A stretch of 40,831 nt of DNA from Insolitispirillum peregrinum (GCF_042665255.1 NZ_JBHTCD010000041.1); one strand, 5' to 3'. Shown: positions 9,433 through 18,199, numbered from the stretch's first letter. Numbers and translations are program-made. Notes: a model not told the origin generated them from the letters alone.

Positions 9433-9945
9433 CCCGGAAGATGGTCGGATCAGGCAAACCCGGTTTCACGGAAACGGGCGCCTCTACTGTAAGTCAGCAA
9501 AGCATCCCGGAACGCAAGATCAGGATGTATCCTTGCAGGAAGACGCCCTGTTGCTGGAATGCACACACGCCTCCCCGATCGGGACCAGATGGTCAGGATG
9601 GGGGTGGTTTGAAGTAAGGAGGGGCAGACAGACGGGTGTCCCCTCTGCTCATATCAAGAGGCGTGCCGTTTTCATATTGCCATGGCCTCACTGTATATAC
9701 CATGGTCCATTTTCTTCAAAGAATGTCGTAGCCCACTGTAAAAGAAACAAAAATCAAGTTTTACATGTCTTGCTGGACACGCTGGTTGTCTGTTCTGGTA
9801 TACCAACGCCACAGGGCTGTATGGAGAGTTACGATAACTTGACACGAGTAAGAACGATTGTTCTTTTGATAGGTGATTGTTCCTCAAGGCAGAACGTCCG
9901 ATTGCATCATCCACGGCATCCCCGGGATAGCGGTAGAGGAGAATC

Positions 9946-10008
9946 ATGAATGTCACGAAAAAAGACGAAAGTCGTAGAGGACCGGATCATGGTGCCGCCA
10001 CCATCTGA
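9946..10008 (+). CDS. Possible 20-residue small ORF
   Basis: AGAGGAGAATC precedes ATG 9946, an unusually good ribosome-binding site for this stretch. The frame gives 20 residues beginning MNVTKKDESRR. A weak hairpin with a T5 run follows at 10021-10055, so a short translated leader is conceivable. No function can be given, and chance occurrence is quite possible. Confidence 0.15.
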   Translation: MNVTKKDESRRGPDHGAATI

Positions 10009-10020
10009 TGCAAAAACAGC

Positions 10021-10055
10021 ACCCAGGTCCCGAGTCTTGCCCGGGTATTGTTTTT
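10021..10055 (+). terminator. Weak hairpin with T-run
   Basis: ACCCAGG (10021-10027) pairs imperfectly with the CCCGGGT around 10040-10046, one mismatch. A short AT spacer and TTTTT (10051-10055) follow. It could terminate a plus-strand transcript from the 9946 small ORF, but the stem is weak. Confidence 0.25.
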
Positions 10056-10164
10056 GTGAAAAGCAGGAAGCGGTGTTCGCACAAACAATTTCGAGCTGAC
10101 CGTCTGCGGTCAACCACAGGACACGATAGTTGGTGGGATCAGTGCGGGCTACCGCCCGAACCCG

Positions 10165-10326
10165 TTTGGTGGCGATGCCCCCGAACCCCCATTTTTCTTT
10201 AAAAATCAAATCAATGGGGTCCGGGGCCTCAAGGCCCCGGCGAGGTGTGGAGCAGCGCTCCATGATCCTGCTTTGCCGCAGTGATTTTGCGCAAAACCGG
10301 TTCCCGCTTTTGCGCTCACTCCTCTA
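10165..10326. repeat. Dispersed structured repeat, composite copy (modules B and A)
   Basis: This copy has four adjacent hairpins. First, CCCCATTTTT pairs loosely with AATGGGG around an A/T loop. Second, CCGGGGCC-TCAA-GGCCCCGG. Third, GGAGC-AGC-GCTCC, giving ggagcagcgctccatgatc. Fourth, a module-A hairpin TTGCGCAAAACCGG...TTTTGCGC that runs into the corA stop codon at 10324-10326. The same order occurs at 26024-26263. Read from the corA stop outward on the minus strand, module A has the same orientation as the copies at tlyA, nikK and ada. Confidence 0.8.
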
Positions 10327-11307
10327 AAGCCAGCGCTTGCGCTTGAAATACAGGTACGGCAGCACCGCAGACACCAGCATCAGGAACAGGGCCCACGGAT
10401 AGCCCAGCCGCCATTCCAGTTCCGGCATCACCTGAAAGTTCATGCCGTAAATACTGGCGACCAGCGTCGGCGGCAGGAAGATCACCGCCACCACCGAGAA
10501 AATCTTGATGATGGCGTTCTGTTCGATGTTGATCATCCCCAGCGTCGCATCCTGCAGGAAGGTGATCTTTCCGGCCAGAAAGTTGGCGTGATCAATCAGC
10601 GACTGCACGTCGCGCCACATCACTTTCACCTGCGTCCGGGCATCCTTGGCCACCCCCTTGGTGGACTGCACCGGGATCCCCTGACTGAGGAAAGCCAGCA
10701 GGCGACCAATCGACATCAGACTGTCCGAGGCCCGGCTGGAAACGCTGCCGGTCTGGCCGACATGGCGCAGGATTTCCTGAAAGTCGCGGATGTTTTCCCC
10801 CGTTTCCCGCGAATGCTCGAACACCTCGCGCGACAGGCTGTCAACATCACTGGTCACCCGTTCCAGAATGTCGGCGGCCCGGTCGATCACCGCCTCCAGC
10901 AGCCCGAGCAGGATTTGATCGGCCCGCCGCAGCGACGATTGCCGCAAGGCACGCAGGGCAAAGGCGCGGAACGGCTTGGGTTCGGCGTGGCGGACCGTTA
11001 CCAGCCGGTCACCGGCCAGAATGAAGGTCACCGCCGTTGTTTCGGGATGATCGCTTTCTGACTGCGACAGGACGGTCGCGGTCAGGAACATGCCACCGTC
11101 TTCCTGATACAGACGGCTGGACACTTCGATTTCCTGCATTTCTTCACGGGTCGGCAGCTCCAGCCCGCACACTTCTTCGACCCGCATGACCTCGGCCTGC
11201 TGGGGATTGAGCAGGTCAATCCACACCGCTTCGTGCGGGACCGGTTCGCCGGGAACCGGCGCAAACGTAATCAGTCCCGTGGGGCCAGGAATGTAAACGG
11301 TCAGCAT
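10324..11307 (-). CDS. corA: CorA-family divalent metal ion channel
   Basis: This 327-residue inner-membrane transporter carries the family signature YGMNF just after the first of two C-terminal membrane helices (about 270-295 and 300-322). The cytoplasmic N-terminal two-thirds is helical, and the C-terminus is basic (YFKRKRWL), as in CorA. It would move Mg2+, Co2+ or Ni2+ as a pentamer; ion preference cannot be read. The start at 11307 (MLTVYIPGP) has AAGGAG at good spacing; a longer frame to 11388 lacks one. It appears monocistronic. A 20-bp tandem repeat lies 110-145 bp upstream, and the stop codon is inside a dispersed repeat. Confidence 0.9.
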   Translation of the reverse strand: MLTVYIPGPTGLITFAPVPGEPVPHEAVWIDLLNPQQAEVMRVEEVCGLELPTREEMQEIEVSSRLYQEDGGMFLTATVLSQSESDHPETTAVTFILAGDRLVTVRHAEPKPFRAFALRALRQSSLRRADQILLGLLEAVIDRAADILERVTSDVDSLSREVFEHSRETGENIRDFQEILRHVGQTGSVSSRASDSLMSIGRLLAFLSQGIPVQSTKGVAKDARTQVKVMWRDVQSLIDHANFLAGKITFLQDATLGMINIEQNAIIKIFSVVAVIFLPPTLVASIYGMNFQVMPELEWRLGYPWALFLMLVSAVLPYLYFKRKRWL

Positions 11308-11658
11308 CGCGGTCTCCTTTCCGGCACCCACATCAAAAGTCATCCGGCCAGACATCCGCCGGTTCAGAGCGAACCGGGCCAGTCCCAAGCCTGTGTGATG
11401 ACGGTATTTCTGCCCGGGAACGCCTGTCGCGGCCCAGGAACGCCTGTCGCGGCATTGTCCCGACGCACTCTATAGCCTGTTCTCTAGCAGAAAGCCAAAC
11501 CTGACGATCATGAAATCACCGTTATCCGGGGTCTGTCAGAAAAGTTTTTTAATTGAGCCTGCCCCAAAGAGTGGGCTATCACACTGGGCAAAGCCCGACA
11601 GGATCGTTGTGCCTTTTTGTTCGGTCCTGCCGCCATCCCCCGTCCTCAGGAGACCACC
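11308..11658. other. Divergent intergenic region corA / rhodanese
   Basis: It holds the corA ribosome-binding site at the left end, the tandem repeat at 11417-11453 and the rhodanese ribosome-binding site (AGGAG, 11648-11652). An AT-rich patch at 11505-11550 (tcagaaaagttttttaatt) is the likeliest promoter zone for the plus-strand gene. No further gene is seen. Confidence 0.5.
11417..11453. repeat. 20-bp tandem direct repeat upstream of corA
   Basis: GGAACGCCTGTCGCGGC occurs at 11417-11433 and again, identical, at 11437-11453. It could be a pair of same-face protein sites (two helical turns apart) or a simple slippage duplication. Confidence 0.6.
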
Positions 11659-11982
11659 ATGAGCCTGCCCGAGATTTCCGTCACCACCCTTAATGAATGG
11701 CTGGAAAAAGACGACGTTCTGCTGATTGACGTCCGTGAACAGGCCGAATGGGATCAGGCCCGCCTGCCGCAAGCCCTGTTGCTGCCGCTGTCATCCTTTG
11801 ACCCGCTCGCCATCCCCGACGCCAACGGCAAGCCAACGGTGATCATGTGCCGTTCTGGCCGTCGGTCGGCCGATGCCACACAGGTGGCGATGATGACCGG
11901 CCGCACCCCGGTTTACAACCTGGCCGGCGGTATTCTGGCATGGCAGGCCGCCGGGCTGCCGATGATCGGCCAGGCGACCTGA
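11659..11982 (+). CDS. Single-domain rhodanese-like protein
   Basis: This 107-residue protein is about the length of GlpE/PspE-type sulfurtransferases, which transfer sulfane sulfur through a persulfide on the active-site Cys. The loop reads CRSGRRS with Cys64. The LLIDVRE motif near residue 23 and the C-terminal YNLAGGILAWQAAGLP are family hallmarks. There is no signal peptide, so it is cytoplasmic. The start at ATG 11659 is fixed by CAGGAG just upstream. Two hairpins follow the stop. The donor substrate is unknown. It lies 13 kb from the BigR-like sensor, and nothing here links the two. Confidence 0.9.
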   Translation: MSLPEISVTTLNEWLEKDDVLLIDVREQAEWDQARLPQALLLPLSSFDPLAIPDANGKPTVIMCRSGRRSADATQVAMMTGRTPVYNLAGGILAWQAAGLPMIGQAT

Positions 11983-11992
11983 ACACCCTGAT

Positions 11993-12059
11993 CCGGAGGG
12001 GATTTCTTCCCCTTCGGGCGGAAAGGTGCCTGCCCGCGACAGGAAACCTTGACGGGCAG
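11993..12059 (+). terminator. Tandem hairpins after the rhodanese gene
   Basis: CCGGAGGGGA (11993-12002) pairs with TCCCCTTCGG (12008-12017) around a 5-nt loop. CTGCCCG (12030-12036) pairs with CGGGCAG (12053-12059). Neither is followed by a T-run, so they may stabilise the rhodanese mRNA end or cause weak termination before sppA. Confidence 0.35.
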
Positions 12060-12128
12060 CCCTTCGCCCCATAAACCGAAAGACAGACCTGTCGTTACAG
12101 ATCGGCTTTAGCGGAAGGAGGGTTTCCC

Positions 12129-13922
12129 ATGCGCTTGATTGGCAAGGCTGTCACCATCGTGTTGGCGGTGATCGGTCTGATCGCTGTCCTGATCGCCGGT
12201 GCCGGCTGGGGAATCCTGCACACCCTGGGGTCGTTTGGCGGTGCCGAAGCCGTCTACAAGGAAAGTGACCGCTTTGTGCTGGCGCTGGACCTTGATGCCC
12301 CGATGCCCGAACGCGACGACGAGCCATGGCGCGCGGCGTTCGGTACCCCGACCACCACCTTGCAACGGGCCATCAGCGCCATTGACAGCGCCGCAGCCGA
12401 CCCACGGGTGGTCGGTTTGCAGGCCACGCTGTCGGACTCTCCGCTGTCGATGGCCGAGGTGCAGGAACTGCGCGATGCCATCGGGCGGTTCCACGCCAGT
12501 GGCAAGCCAACGCAGGTTTTTTCTCCGACCATCGGCGAAGCAGGCGGCGGCACCCACAGCTATTATCTGGCAACGGCCTTTGACGACATCTGGCTTCAGC
12601 CGTCAGGCGATCTGGGCCTGTCCGGCTTTGGCATCGAAGTTCCCTTTGTACACAATGCCTTGAAAGAACTGGGCATTTCCACCGAACTGGTCCGCCGCTG
12701 GGAATACAAGAATGCGATGGACAGCGCCGCCCGCGACAGCATGAGCGAGCCGCACCGCATCAGCCTGCTGCGCCTGCTGGAAAGCTGGCGCGATCAGGTG
12801 GTTGACGGTGTTGCCAAACACACCGGCCTCGACAAGGAAAAGGTCGGCAACCTGCTGGACGGGGCGCCGCTGTCCGCCCGCGAGGCCCTGTCGCACAAGC
12901 TGATCGACCACATTGGCTATGCCGATCAGGCTGATGATGCCATCCAGACCCAGACCAGCGCCGAAGAGCGGATGAGCCTCGACGAATACCTCGGTGTGGT
13001 CGATGCCCGACAGAAAGAACAGCAGGCCGCACGGGCCAAAATGCCCCATATCGCGCTGATTCAGGTAACCGGCCTGATTGCCCGTGGCGAAGTGATGCCC
13101 GGTGATGGTCAGAACAGCGATGATGTGGCGCAGGCCATTCACGATGCGGCCAATGATCCCGACGTGCGGGCCATTGTCCTGCGGATCAGCAGCCCCGGCG
13201 GCTCGTATGTCGCCTCGGACACCATCTGGCGCGAACTGATGCTGGCGCGCGAAGCCGAGATTCCGGTGATCGTGTCGATGGGCGACATGGCGGCCTCGGG
13301 CGGCTATTTCGTTGCCCTGCCGGCCTCCAAAGTGGTGGCGCAACCGGCCACCATCACCGGCTCGATTGGCGTTTACGCCTTCAAGCCGGTGTTGCAGGAG
13401 ATGTGGAGCAAGCTGAACGTGACATGGGAAACGGTAGCGCTGGGGGATTACGCCACCATGTGGAGCCCGCACCACAGCTTTAGCGATGTCCAGCGCAGCC
13501 AGTTTGAAAAGGGTGTCGACAACGCCTATCGTGATTTCACCGAAAAGGTCGGAGCCTCGCGCCACCTGTCGCCCGAGATCGTCGACAAGGTGGCCCGTGG
13601 CCGCATCTGGACCGGCAGCGATGCCCTGAACGTCGGACTGGTCGATACACTGGGCGGACAATACGAAGCCATCCGGCTGGCCAAGCAGGAAATCGGCCTT
13701 GACCCGGATGCTCCGATCAACCTGCGCCCGTTCCCCGAGGAACAGGACGGCCTGACCGCGCTGCTCGACAGCCTGAACCTGAAGCAACTGGCCTCGGCTG
13801 CTGCCACCTTCAGCCGCCTGTCGGCCAGCCTGCAGCCGCTGAACGAGGTGATGGGCCATGCACGGGTGGCAAGTCAGGGCCCGGCCCTGCTGGGGCCACC
13901 GCTGTCGCACAAGGCTCCGTAA
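12129..13922 (+). CDS. sppA: Signal peptide peptidase SppA, long form
   Basis: This 597-residue membrane-anchored serine protease degrades cleaved signal peptides in the inner membrane. One N-terminal membrane anchor (about 5-29) is followed by two tandem protease-fold domains, the E. coli 67-kDa arrangement. The catalytic Lys is in RRWEYKNAMD (Lys194). The nucleophile is Ser390 in GDMAASGGYFVA, followed by the family motif ATITGSIGV. The start at ATG 12129 has AAGGAGG upstream. It appears monocistronic and ends at the strong shared terminator at 13942-13980. Confidence 0.95.
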   Translation: MRLIGKAVTIVLAVIGLIAVLIAGAGWGILHTLGSFGGAEAVYKESDRFVLALDLDAPMPERDDEPWRAAFGTPTTTLQRAISAIDSAAADPRVVGLQATLSDSPLSMAEVQELRDAIGRFHASGKPTQVFSPTIGEAGGGTHSYYLATAFDDIWLQPSGDLGLSGFGIEVPFVHNALKELGISTELVRRWEYKNAMDSAARDSMSEPHRISLLRLLESWRDQVVDGVAKHTGLDKEKVGNLLDGAPLSAREALSHKLIDHIGYADQADDAIQTQTSAEERMSLDEYLGVVDARQKEQQAARAKMPHIALIQVTGLIARGEVMPGDGQNSDDVAQAIHDAANDPDVRAIVLRISSPGGSYVASDTIWRELMLAREAEIPVIVSMGDMAASGGYFVALPASKVVAQPATITGSIGVYAFKPVLQEMWSKLNVTWETVALGDYATMWSPHHSFSDVQRSQFEKGVDNAYRDFTEKVGASRHLSPEIVDKVARGRIWTGSDALNVGLVDTLGGQYEAIRLAKQEIGLDPDAPINLRPFPEEQDGLTALLDSLNLKQLASAAATFSRLSASLQPLNEVMGHARVASQGPALLGPPLSHKAP

Positions 13923-13941
13923 GAAACGGTGCTGTCAAAAG

Positions 13942-13980
13942 AAAGCCCCGGTGTGGATAGCCTTTCCACACCGGGGCTTT
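13942..13980. terminator. Bidirectional rho-independent terminator
   Basis: A perfect 16-bp stem, AAAGCCCCGGTGTGGA (13942-13957) with its complement at 13965-13980, and a 7-nt loop. On the plus strand TTGTCTTT follows; on the minus strand TTTTGAC follows. It separates convergent sppA and the molybdenum hydroxylase operon and serves both. Confidence 0.93.
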
Positions 13981-13986
13981 TTGTCT

Positions 13987-16227
13987 TTACGCTTTACCCA
14001 GAACCGCTTTGGACAACGGCAAACTGCGCACCCGGTGCCCGGTCAGCGCCGCCACCGCGTTGACCACTGCGGGCGGCACCCCCGGCAGGCCCGGTTCGCC
14101 AATCCCGCCCATCGGCGCACCGCTTTCCACGATCCGCACCTTCACCTCCGGCATCCGGTCCGGCGGCAGGATCGGATAGAGGTCATAGTTGCGGGCCTGC
14201 GGCATGCCATCGACATAGACCACCTGTTCCAGCAAGGTCGCCGACAGGCCCAGCGCCACCGCTGAACGCACCTGCGCCTCGATCACTGCCGGATTGACGA
14301 TGCTGCCGGGGTCAATCGCCACCCACACCGTATGGACCACCACCGCGCCATCCTTCAGCGAGACTTCGGCCATCGTTGCCACTTCGCTGCCGAACGGCGA
14401 GGCCATCGCCACCCCGCGCGCGCGCTGACTGCCATCGTCGGCGGTATAAGGACCGCGCCGCCAGCCCCCGGCCAGTTCGGCCACCGCTTCCAGCAGGGTG
14501 CGATGGCGCGGGCTGTTCTTCAGCAACTCGCGCCGCAGTTCATAGGGGTCGTGCTTCCCTGCATCGGCCATTTCGTCAAAGAAGCATTCGTAAAAGAAGT
14601 CATTCATCGAATGACCGACCGAACGCCAGAAGCCGATCACCGCCGGGTCATCAACATGGATGTGACCAACCCGCCGATGGGGAATGTCATAGACCTTTCC
14701 GGCGATGCCTTCGACCGCCGTGCTGTCAACCTTGTCCGGCTTGCGACCAAACCAGCGCCCGGCAGGGCCTTCACCGACCGCCACCCCATGCAGGGCGACG
14801 GGGCGACCGTGGGCATCCAGACCAGCGCGGAAACGGGCCACCCCCATCGGGCGCACGGCATCGCGCAGGAACTCTTCTTCGCGGCTCCACAGCACCTTCA
14901 CCGGACGGCCCACCGCCTTGGCCAGTAAAATCGCCTGCGGGAACGGGCTGGCCGAGGCATAGAGAAAGTGCCGCCCGAAAAATCCCCCCAGCATCGGGGA
15001 ATGGATGATCACCTGTTCCGGGGCCACTCCGGCAACCTTGGCGGCGGCGCCCTGAAACATCTCGGGGGCCTGATTGGGCAGCCACAGCTCCACCGTGCCA
15101 TCGGCATTCCAGCGGGCCAGCGACGACGGTGGTTCCATCTGACCATGGGCCAGATGCGGCGCATCATAAACCGCCTCGACGATCGTTTTGGCCTGCTTCA
15201 GCCCCTTGGTGACATTGCCCTGTTCTTCAAAGGCCAGATCCGGGCCGGGGGCCTGCTTCAGTTTGGTGCGATGGGCTTCGGAGGAGAAGGTGGCAGGCAT
15301 CGTCTGCGGCGTTCCGGCAGCCGGTTCGTTCCAGCTCACCTGCAACGTCTCGACCGCCCGCCGTGCCCGCCACCAGCTATCGGCCACCACCGCCACCGCA
15401 CCCGGCAAGCGATGGACCGAATGGACGCCCGGCATCGCCTTCACCTCGGCCTCGTTGGTCAGCGCCCCCGGCTCGCCACCCAGACGCGGGCTGTGCTGGA
15501 CAGCGGCATACAGCATGTCCTCGACCACCTGATCGATCGCATAGCGGATCTTGCCGGTCGATTTGTCCAGCACATCCAGCCGGGCCACCGGCTTGCCGAT
15601 CCAGCGGAAATCTTCCCTGGAGCGCAAGGCCACCTTTTCCGGCAGTGGCAGGGCTGCCGCCGCCGTTGCCAGCTCGCCATAGGGGATCACCCTGCCACTG
15701 GCTGGATGGATCACCTGCCCCGGCTCGGTCTTCAGATCGGCGACCGGCACCTGTAACCGCTCGGCGGCCACCTGCAACAGCATCTGCCGGGCCGAGGCCC
15801 CCAGAGTGCGCATCGCCTGATAGCTCATCCGCACCGACATGCTGCCGCCGGTAAAGCGCATGCCGCCGATCAGCAGGTAATCGGCACCGGGCGGCGCGAC
15901 CTCGACGGTAAAGCGGGCCGGGTCGATATCGAGTTCTTCGCCGACGATTTGCGCCATGGCGGTAAAGATACCCTGCCCGCCTTCGACAAAGGCGCTGTGG
16001 AACAGCACCGTGCTGTCCGGGCGGATTTCCAGAAAGGCCTGCACCCGCGTTCCCGGCGTCACCGCCGCCGGAGACGCCGCAGCGGCAGCCATCGCCCGGC
16101 GGGGTGCCAGTGGCACGGCCACGGCCAGCACCAGCGCACTCAGCGAGGTCCCCAGAAAGCCGCGCCGGGAGACATTCAGCACCGGGCCTGCATCGTTACC
16201 CGGGGGGAGCGGAGAAATGTCGTTCAT
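13987..16227 (-). CDS. Periplasmic molybdenum hydroxylase large subunit (IorB-like)
   Basis: This 746-residue xanthine-oxidase-family catalytic subunit binds the molybdopterin cofactor and hydroxylates aldehydes or N-heterocycles. A twin-arginine signal (SRRGFLG near residue 21, then a hydrophobic stretch to AMA) puts it in the periplasm. Near the C-terminus MGGIGEPGLP contains the conserved catalytic Glu (about 711). Layout and length match isoquinoline 1-oxidoreductase beta subunits, which lack an FAD domain. Start ATG 16227 has AAGGAGG overlapping the stop of the small subunit, so the two are coupled. No cytochrome subunit is adjacent, so the electron acceptor is unknown. The substrate cannot be told from sequence. 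Confidence 0.9.
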   Translation of the reverse strand: MNDISPLPPGNDAGPVLNVSRRGFLGTSLSALVLAVAVPLAPRRAMAAAAASPAAVTPGTRVQAFLEIRPDSTVLFHSAFVEGGQGIFTAMAQIVGEELDIDPARFTVEVAPPGADYLLIGGMRFTGGSMSVRMSYQAMRTLGASARQMLLQVAAERLQVPVADLKTEPGQVIHPASGRVIPYGELATAAAALPLPEKVALRSREDFRWIGKPVARLDVLDKSTGKIRYAIDQVVEDMLYAAVQHSPRLGGEPGALTNEAEVKAMPGVHSVHRLPGAVAVVADSWWRARRAVETLQVSWNEPAAGTPQTMPATFSSEAHRTKLKQAPGPDLAFEEQGNVTKGLKQAKTIVEAVYDAPHLAHGQMEPPSSLARWNADGTVELWLPNQAPEMFQGAAAKVAGVAPEQVIIHSPMLGGFFGRHFLYASASPFPQAILLAKAVGRPVKVLWSREEEFLRDAVRPMGVARFRAGLDAHGRPVALHGVAVGEGPAGRWFGRKPDKVDSTAVEGIAGKVYDIPHRRVGHIHVDDPAVIGFWRSVGHSMNDFFYECFFDEMADAGKHDPYELRRELLKNSPRHRTLLEAVAELAGGWRRGPYTADDGSQRARGVAMASPFGSEVATMAEVSLKDGAVVVHTVWVAIDPGSIVNPAVIEAQVRSAVALGLSATLLEQVVYVDGMPQARNYDLYPILPPDRMPEVKVRIVESGAPMGGIGEPGLPGVPPAVVNAVAALTGHRVRSLPLSKAVLGKA

Positions 16228-16237
16228 GCTGTCCTCC

Positions 16238-16684
16238 TTACGCCCCGGCAACCTGCCGGACGGCGGCCTTGATTGCCGTATAGCTGCCACAGCGGCACAG
16301 GTTGCCCATCGCCGCCACCACTTCGTCATCGGTCGGATGCGGGGTCTGCTTCAACAGGGCAGTGGCCGCCATCACCTGACCGGACTGGCAATAGCCACAC
16401 TGCGGAGCCTGCTGCTCCACCCACGCTTCGACCACCTTCTGACCAATCGGGTCGTCCTGCACCGCTTCGATGGTGGTCACCGCCTTGCCCTGCACGCTGT
16501 CAACCGGCATTGAGCACGAGCGGGTGGCCTCGCCGTCGATCAGCACCGTGCAGGCTCCGCACAGTGCCTGACCGCAGCCGTATTTGGTGCCGGTCATCCC
16601 CAGCGTGTCGCGCAACACCCACAGCAAGGGGGTATCCGGCTCGACATCAACCTGATGTGTCACCCCGTTGATGGTTATGTCCAT
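16238..16684 (-). CDS. [2Fe-2S] small subunit of molybdenum hydroxylase (IorA-like)
   Basis: This 148-residue protein carries two [2Fe-2S] clusters. The plant-ferredoxin-type cluster uses CGQALCGACTVLIDG plus a later Cys (RSCSMP). The helical-bundle cluster uses CGYCQSGQ and LCRCGSY. It passes electrons from the molybdenum site and is normally carried to the periplasm with the Tat-bearing large subunit; it has no signal of its own. The start at 16684 has GGGAGG upstream. The gene is 10 bp upstream of the large subunit and 55 bp downstream of the MocA-like gene. Confidence 0.94.
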   Translation of the reverse strand: MDITINGVTHQVDVEPDTPLLWVLRDTLGMTGTKYGCGQALCGACTVLIDGEATRSCSMPVDSVQGKAVTTIEAVQDDPIGQKVVEAWVEQQAPQCGYCQSGQVMAATALLKQTPHPTDDEVVAAMGNLCRCGSYTAIKAAVRQVAGA

Positions 16685-16739
16685 GGTTGCCTCCCAGATG
16701 CATCAAACAAAAAGAAAGAAGGTGCTGTAAGTGTGTCTG

Positions 16740-17333
16740 TTACAGGCATGATCCCTGCATCGAGAGCAAATCAGCAGGCGTATCGACATCCCGCACACAG
16801 GCAGGATCACAGTCCACCCATGCGGCCTGCGCCAACAACGCCCGCGCCCCGCCTTCGCCCTGTGGCGGCAGGGTACGCACCGCAGCCAGCGGCAGGATCG
16901 CTGGCGGACCGCGATAGTCCCCGGCCCGCGATGCCACCACCTGACCGGTGGCCTCCCGGTTTGCCGCCAGCAAGGCCAGAATGTGCGCACTGGTGATCAG
17001 CGGCATATCGGCCAGACACAGCAAGGCCCGCTCTGCGCCCTGCACCGCCTGCGCCGCCAGATGCAGCGACCCCAGCATGCCGCGCTCGGGCTGATCGTTG
17101 CGCACCAGCATAAAGCCAGCATCGGCAAAGGCCCGACACCACGCCGGTTCCCCCCGATGGATCAGCACCCGCTGATGCCATCGCAAAGGGTCGAGCGTTG
17201 CCAGCACATGATGGACAACCGGCCTTCCGGCCAGCGGCATCGCCAGCTTGTCCGGCCCGCCAAAACGCTGCCCGGCTCCGGCGGCCAGCACGATCAGCGC
17301 GACAGATGATGCTCCGGTCGGATCAGCGCTCAT
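16740..17333 (-). CDS. mocA: Molybdenum cofactor nucleotidyltransferase (MocA/MobA-like)
   Basis: The 197-residue protein has the NTP-transferase opening LAAGAGQRFGGPDKL and the central LADMPLI metal/nucleotide motif. MocA makes molybdopterin cytosine dinucleotide, the cofactor form used by xanthine-oxidase-family enzymes. Position between an XdhC-like gene and the hydroxylase subunits supports MocA over MobA. The start overlaps the stop of the XdhC-like gene by 4 bp (ATGA). CTP versus GTP specificity is inferred from context only. Confidence 0.88.
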   Translation of the reverse strand: MSADPTGASSVALIVLAAGAGQRFGGPDKLAMPLAGRPVVHHVLATLDPLRWHQRVLIHRGEPAWCRAFADAGFMLVRNDQPERGMLGSLHLAAQAVQGAERALLCLADMPLITSAHILALLAANREATGQVVASRAGDYRGPPAILPLAAVRTLPPQGEGGARALLAQAAWVDCDPACVRDVDTPADLLSMQGSCL

Positions 17334-18199
17334 GCCCCCCTCGCGGTCGGTTCGGCCAGAATTTCGGCCAGCACCGATACCGCCAGCGCCCGCGCGGTGC
17401 GGGTCGGGCCGAACAGGCCAATCGGCGCATGCAGGCGCTCCAGATGTTCGGGCGGATAGCCTTCAGCGCGCAGCCGGTGCAGGCGGCGGTCATGGGTGCG
17501 ACGGCTGCCCAGACAACCGATATAAAAGGCCGGACTGGCCAACGCGGCGCGCAGGATCGGCTCTTCCACCTCCAGATCGTGATGCAGCATCACCACCGCC
17601 GCATTTTGCCCGGCCTGATCACGCACCGCCTCGGCGGTGGCCTCGATCACCTCCAGCCCCGCCGCCTGCGCCAGCGCGGTCAGCATTTCGCCTTCAAGGC
17701 CACGGGCCGACAGGAACAGGCGCGGGTCTGGCTGGTAGCGGGCAATGAACCTGTCGGCCTGCCAGCCGGAGGCCAGCTCGCCAGAGGCCAGTTCCAGCCG
17801 TTGATCCGGCGGGGAATACGACAGCGCCGCAGGCAGTCCGGCAGCCAAAGCCGACCGCATCTGGTTAATCACCGCCCCGTCGCGCAGGACATGGACCGCC
17901 AGCACGATCCCGCCACCACAGGGCAGGACGATATCCAGATAGGGCGAGCCTTGCCCAAAGCGGCACTGCCGGTCTTGCCCGGCTTCCAGAGCCTCCAGCC
18001 CCTCACGGGCAACGGCGGCCTCGACGCAGCCACCGGAGACAAAGCCGCAATAGGCCCCATCATCGCGCACGATCATCGGAGCCCCCAACGCCCGCGCCGC
18101 GCCGCCGATGATCTCCACCAGCAGGACCAGCGCGCAACGATGCCCTGCGCTCTGCCAGTCGTGCAGCAGGTCGAAAATCTCGCTCGGGCGGTCTGTCAT
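17330..18199 (-). CDS. XdhC-family molybdenum cofactor insertion chaperone
   Basis: The protein (289 residues from ATG 18199) has the N-terminal XdhC/CoxI domain (GFVSGGCVEAAVAREGLEAL, then LPCGGGIVLAVHVL). The C-terminal Rossmann-like domain includes YIGCLGSRRTHDRR and IGLFGPTRTARALAVSVLAEI. Such proteins bind and sulfurate the cofactor and insert it into xanthine-oxidase-type enzymes. It heads the operon XdhC-MocA-small-large. Starts at 18217 or 18274 are also possible, but the family begins near MTDRPSEIFDLL and none has a strong ribosome-binding site. Confidence 0.9.
   Translation of the reverse strand: MTDRPSEIFDLLHDWQSAGHRCALVLLVEIIGGAARALGAPMIVRDDGAYCGFVSGGCVEAAVAREGLEALEAGQDRQCRFGQGSPYLDIVLPCGGGIVLAVHVLRDGAVINQMRSALAAGLPAALSYSPPDQRLELASGELASGWQADRFIARYQPDPRLFLSARGLEGEMLTALAQAAGLEVIEATAEAVRDQAGQNAAVVMLHHDLEVEEPILRAALASPAFYIGCLGSRRTHDRRLHRLRAEGYPPEHLERLHAPIGLFGPTRTARALAVSVLAEILAEPTARGA

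Larger units (their letters stand above)
9433..10164. other. Long intergenic stretch without a convincing gene
   Basis: This stretch is AT-richer in its middle (9660-9900) than the neighbours. Open frames exist on both strands, but they lack ribosome-binding sites or recognisable sequence. The only start with a strong Shine-Dalgarno sequence is at 9946 (listed separately). The region may hold upstream regulatory DNA for the secretion operon or decayed sequence. Confidence 0.5.

Noticed and set aside
9907..10263. A 118-codon minus-strand frame starting MERCSTPRRG
   Set aside because: Its first part is the dispersed repeat read through; the similar frame at 25983-26216 starts the same way for the same reason.
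12603..13910. A 435-codon minus-strand frame
   Set aside because: Antisense to sppA, no ribosome-binding site or family motif.
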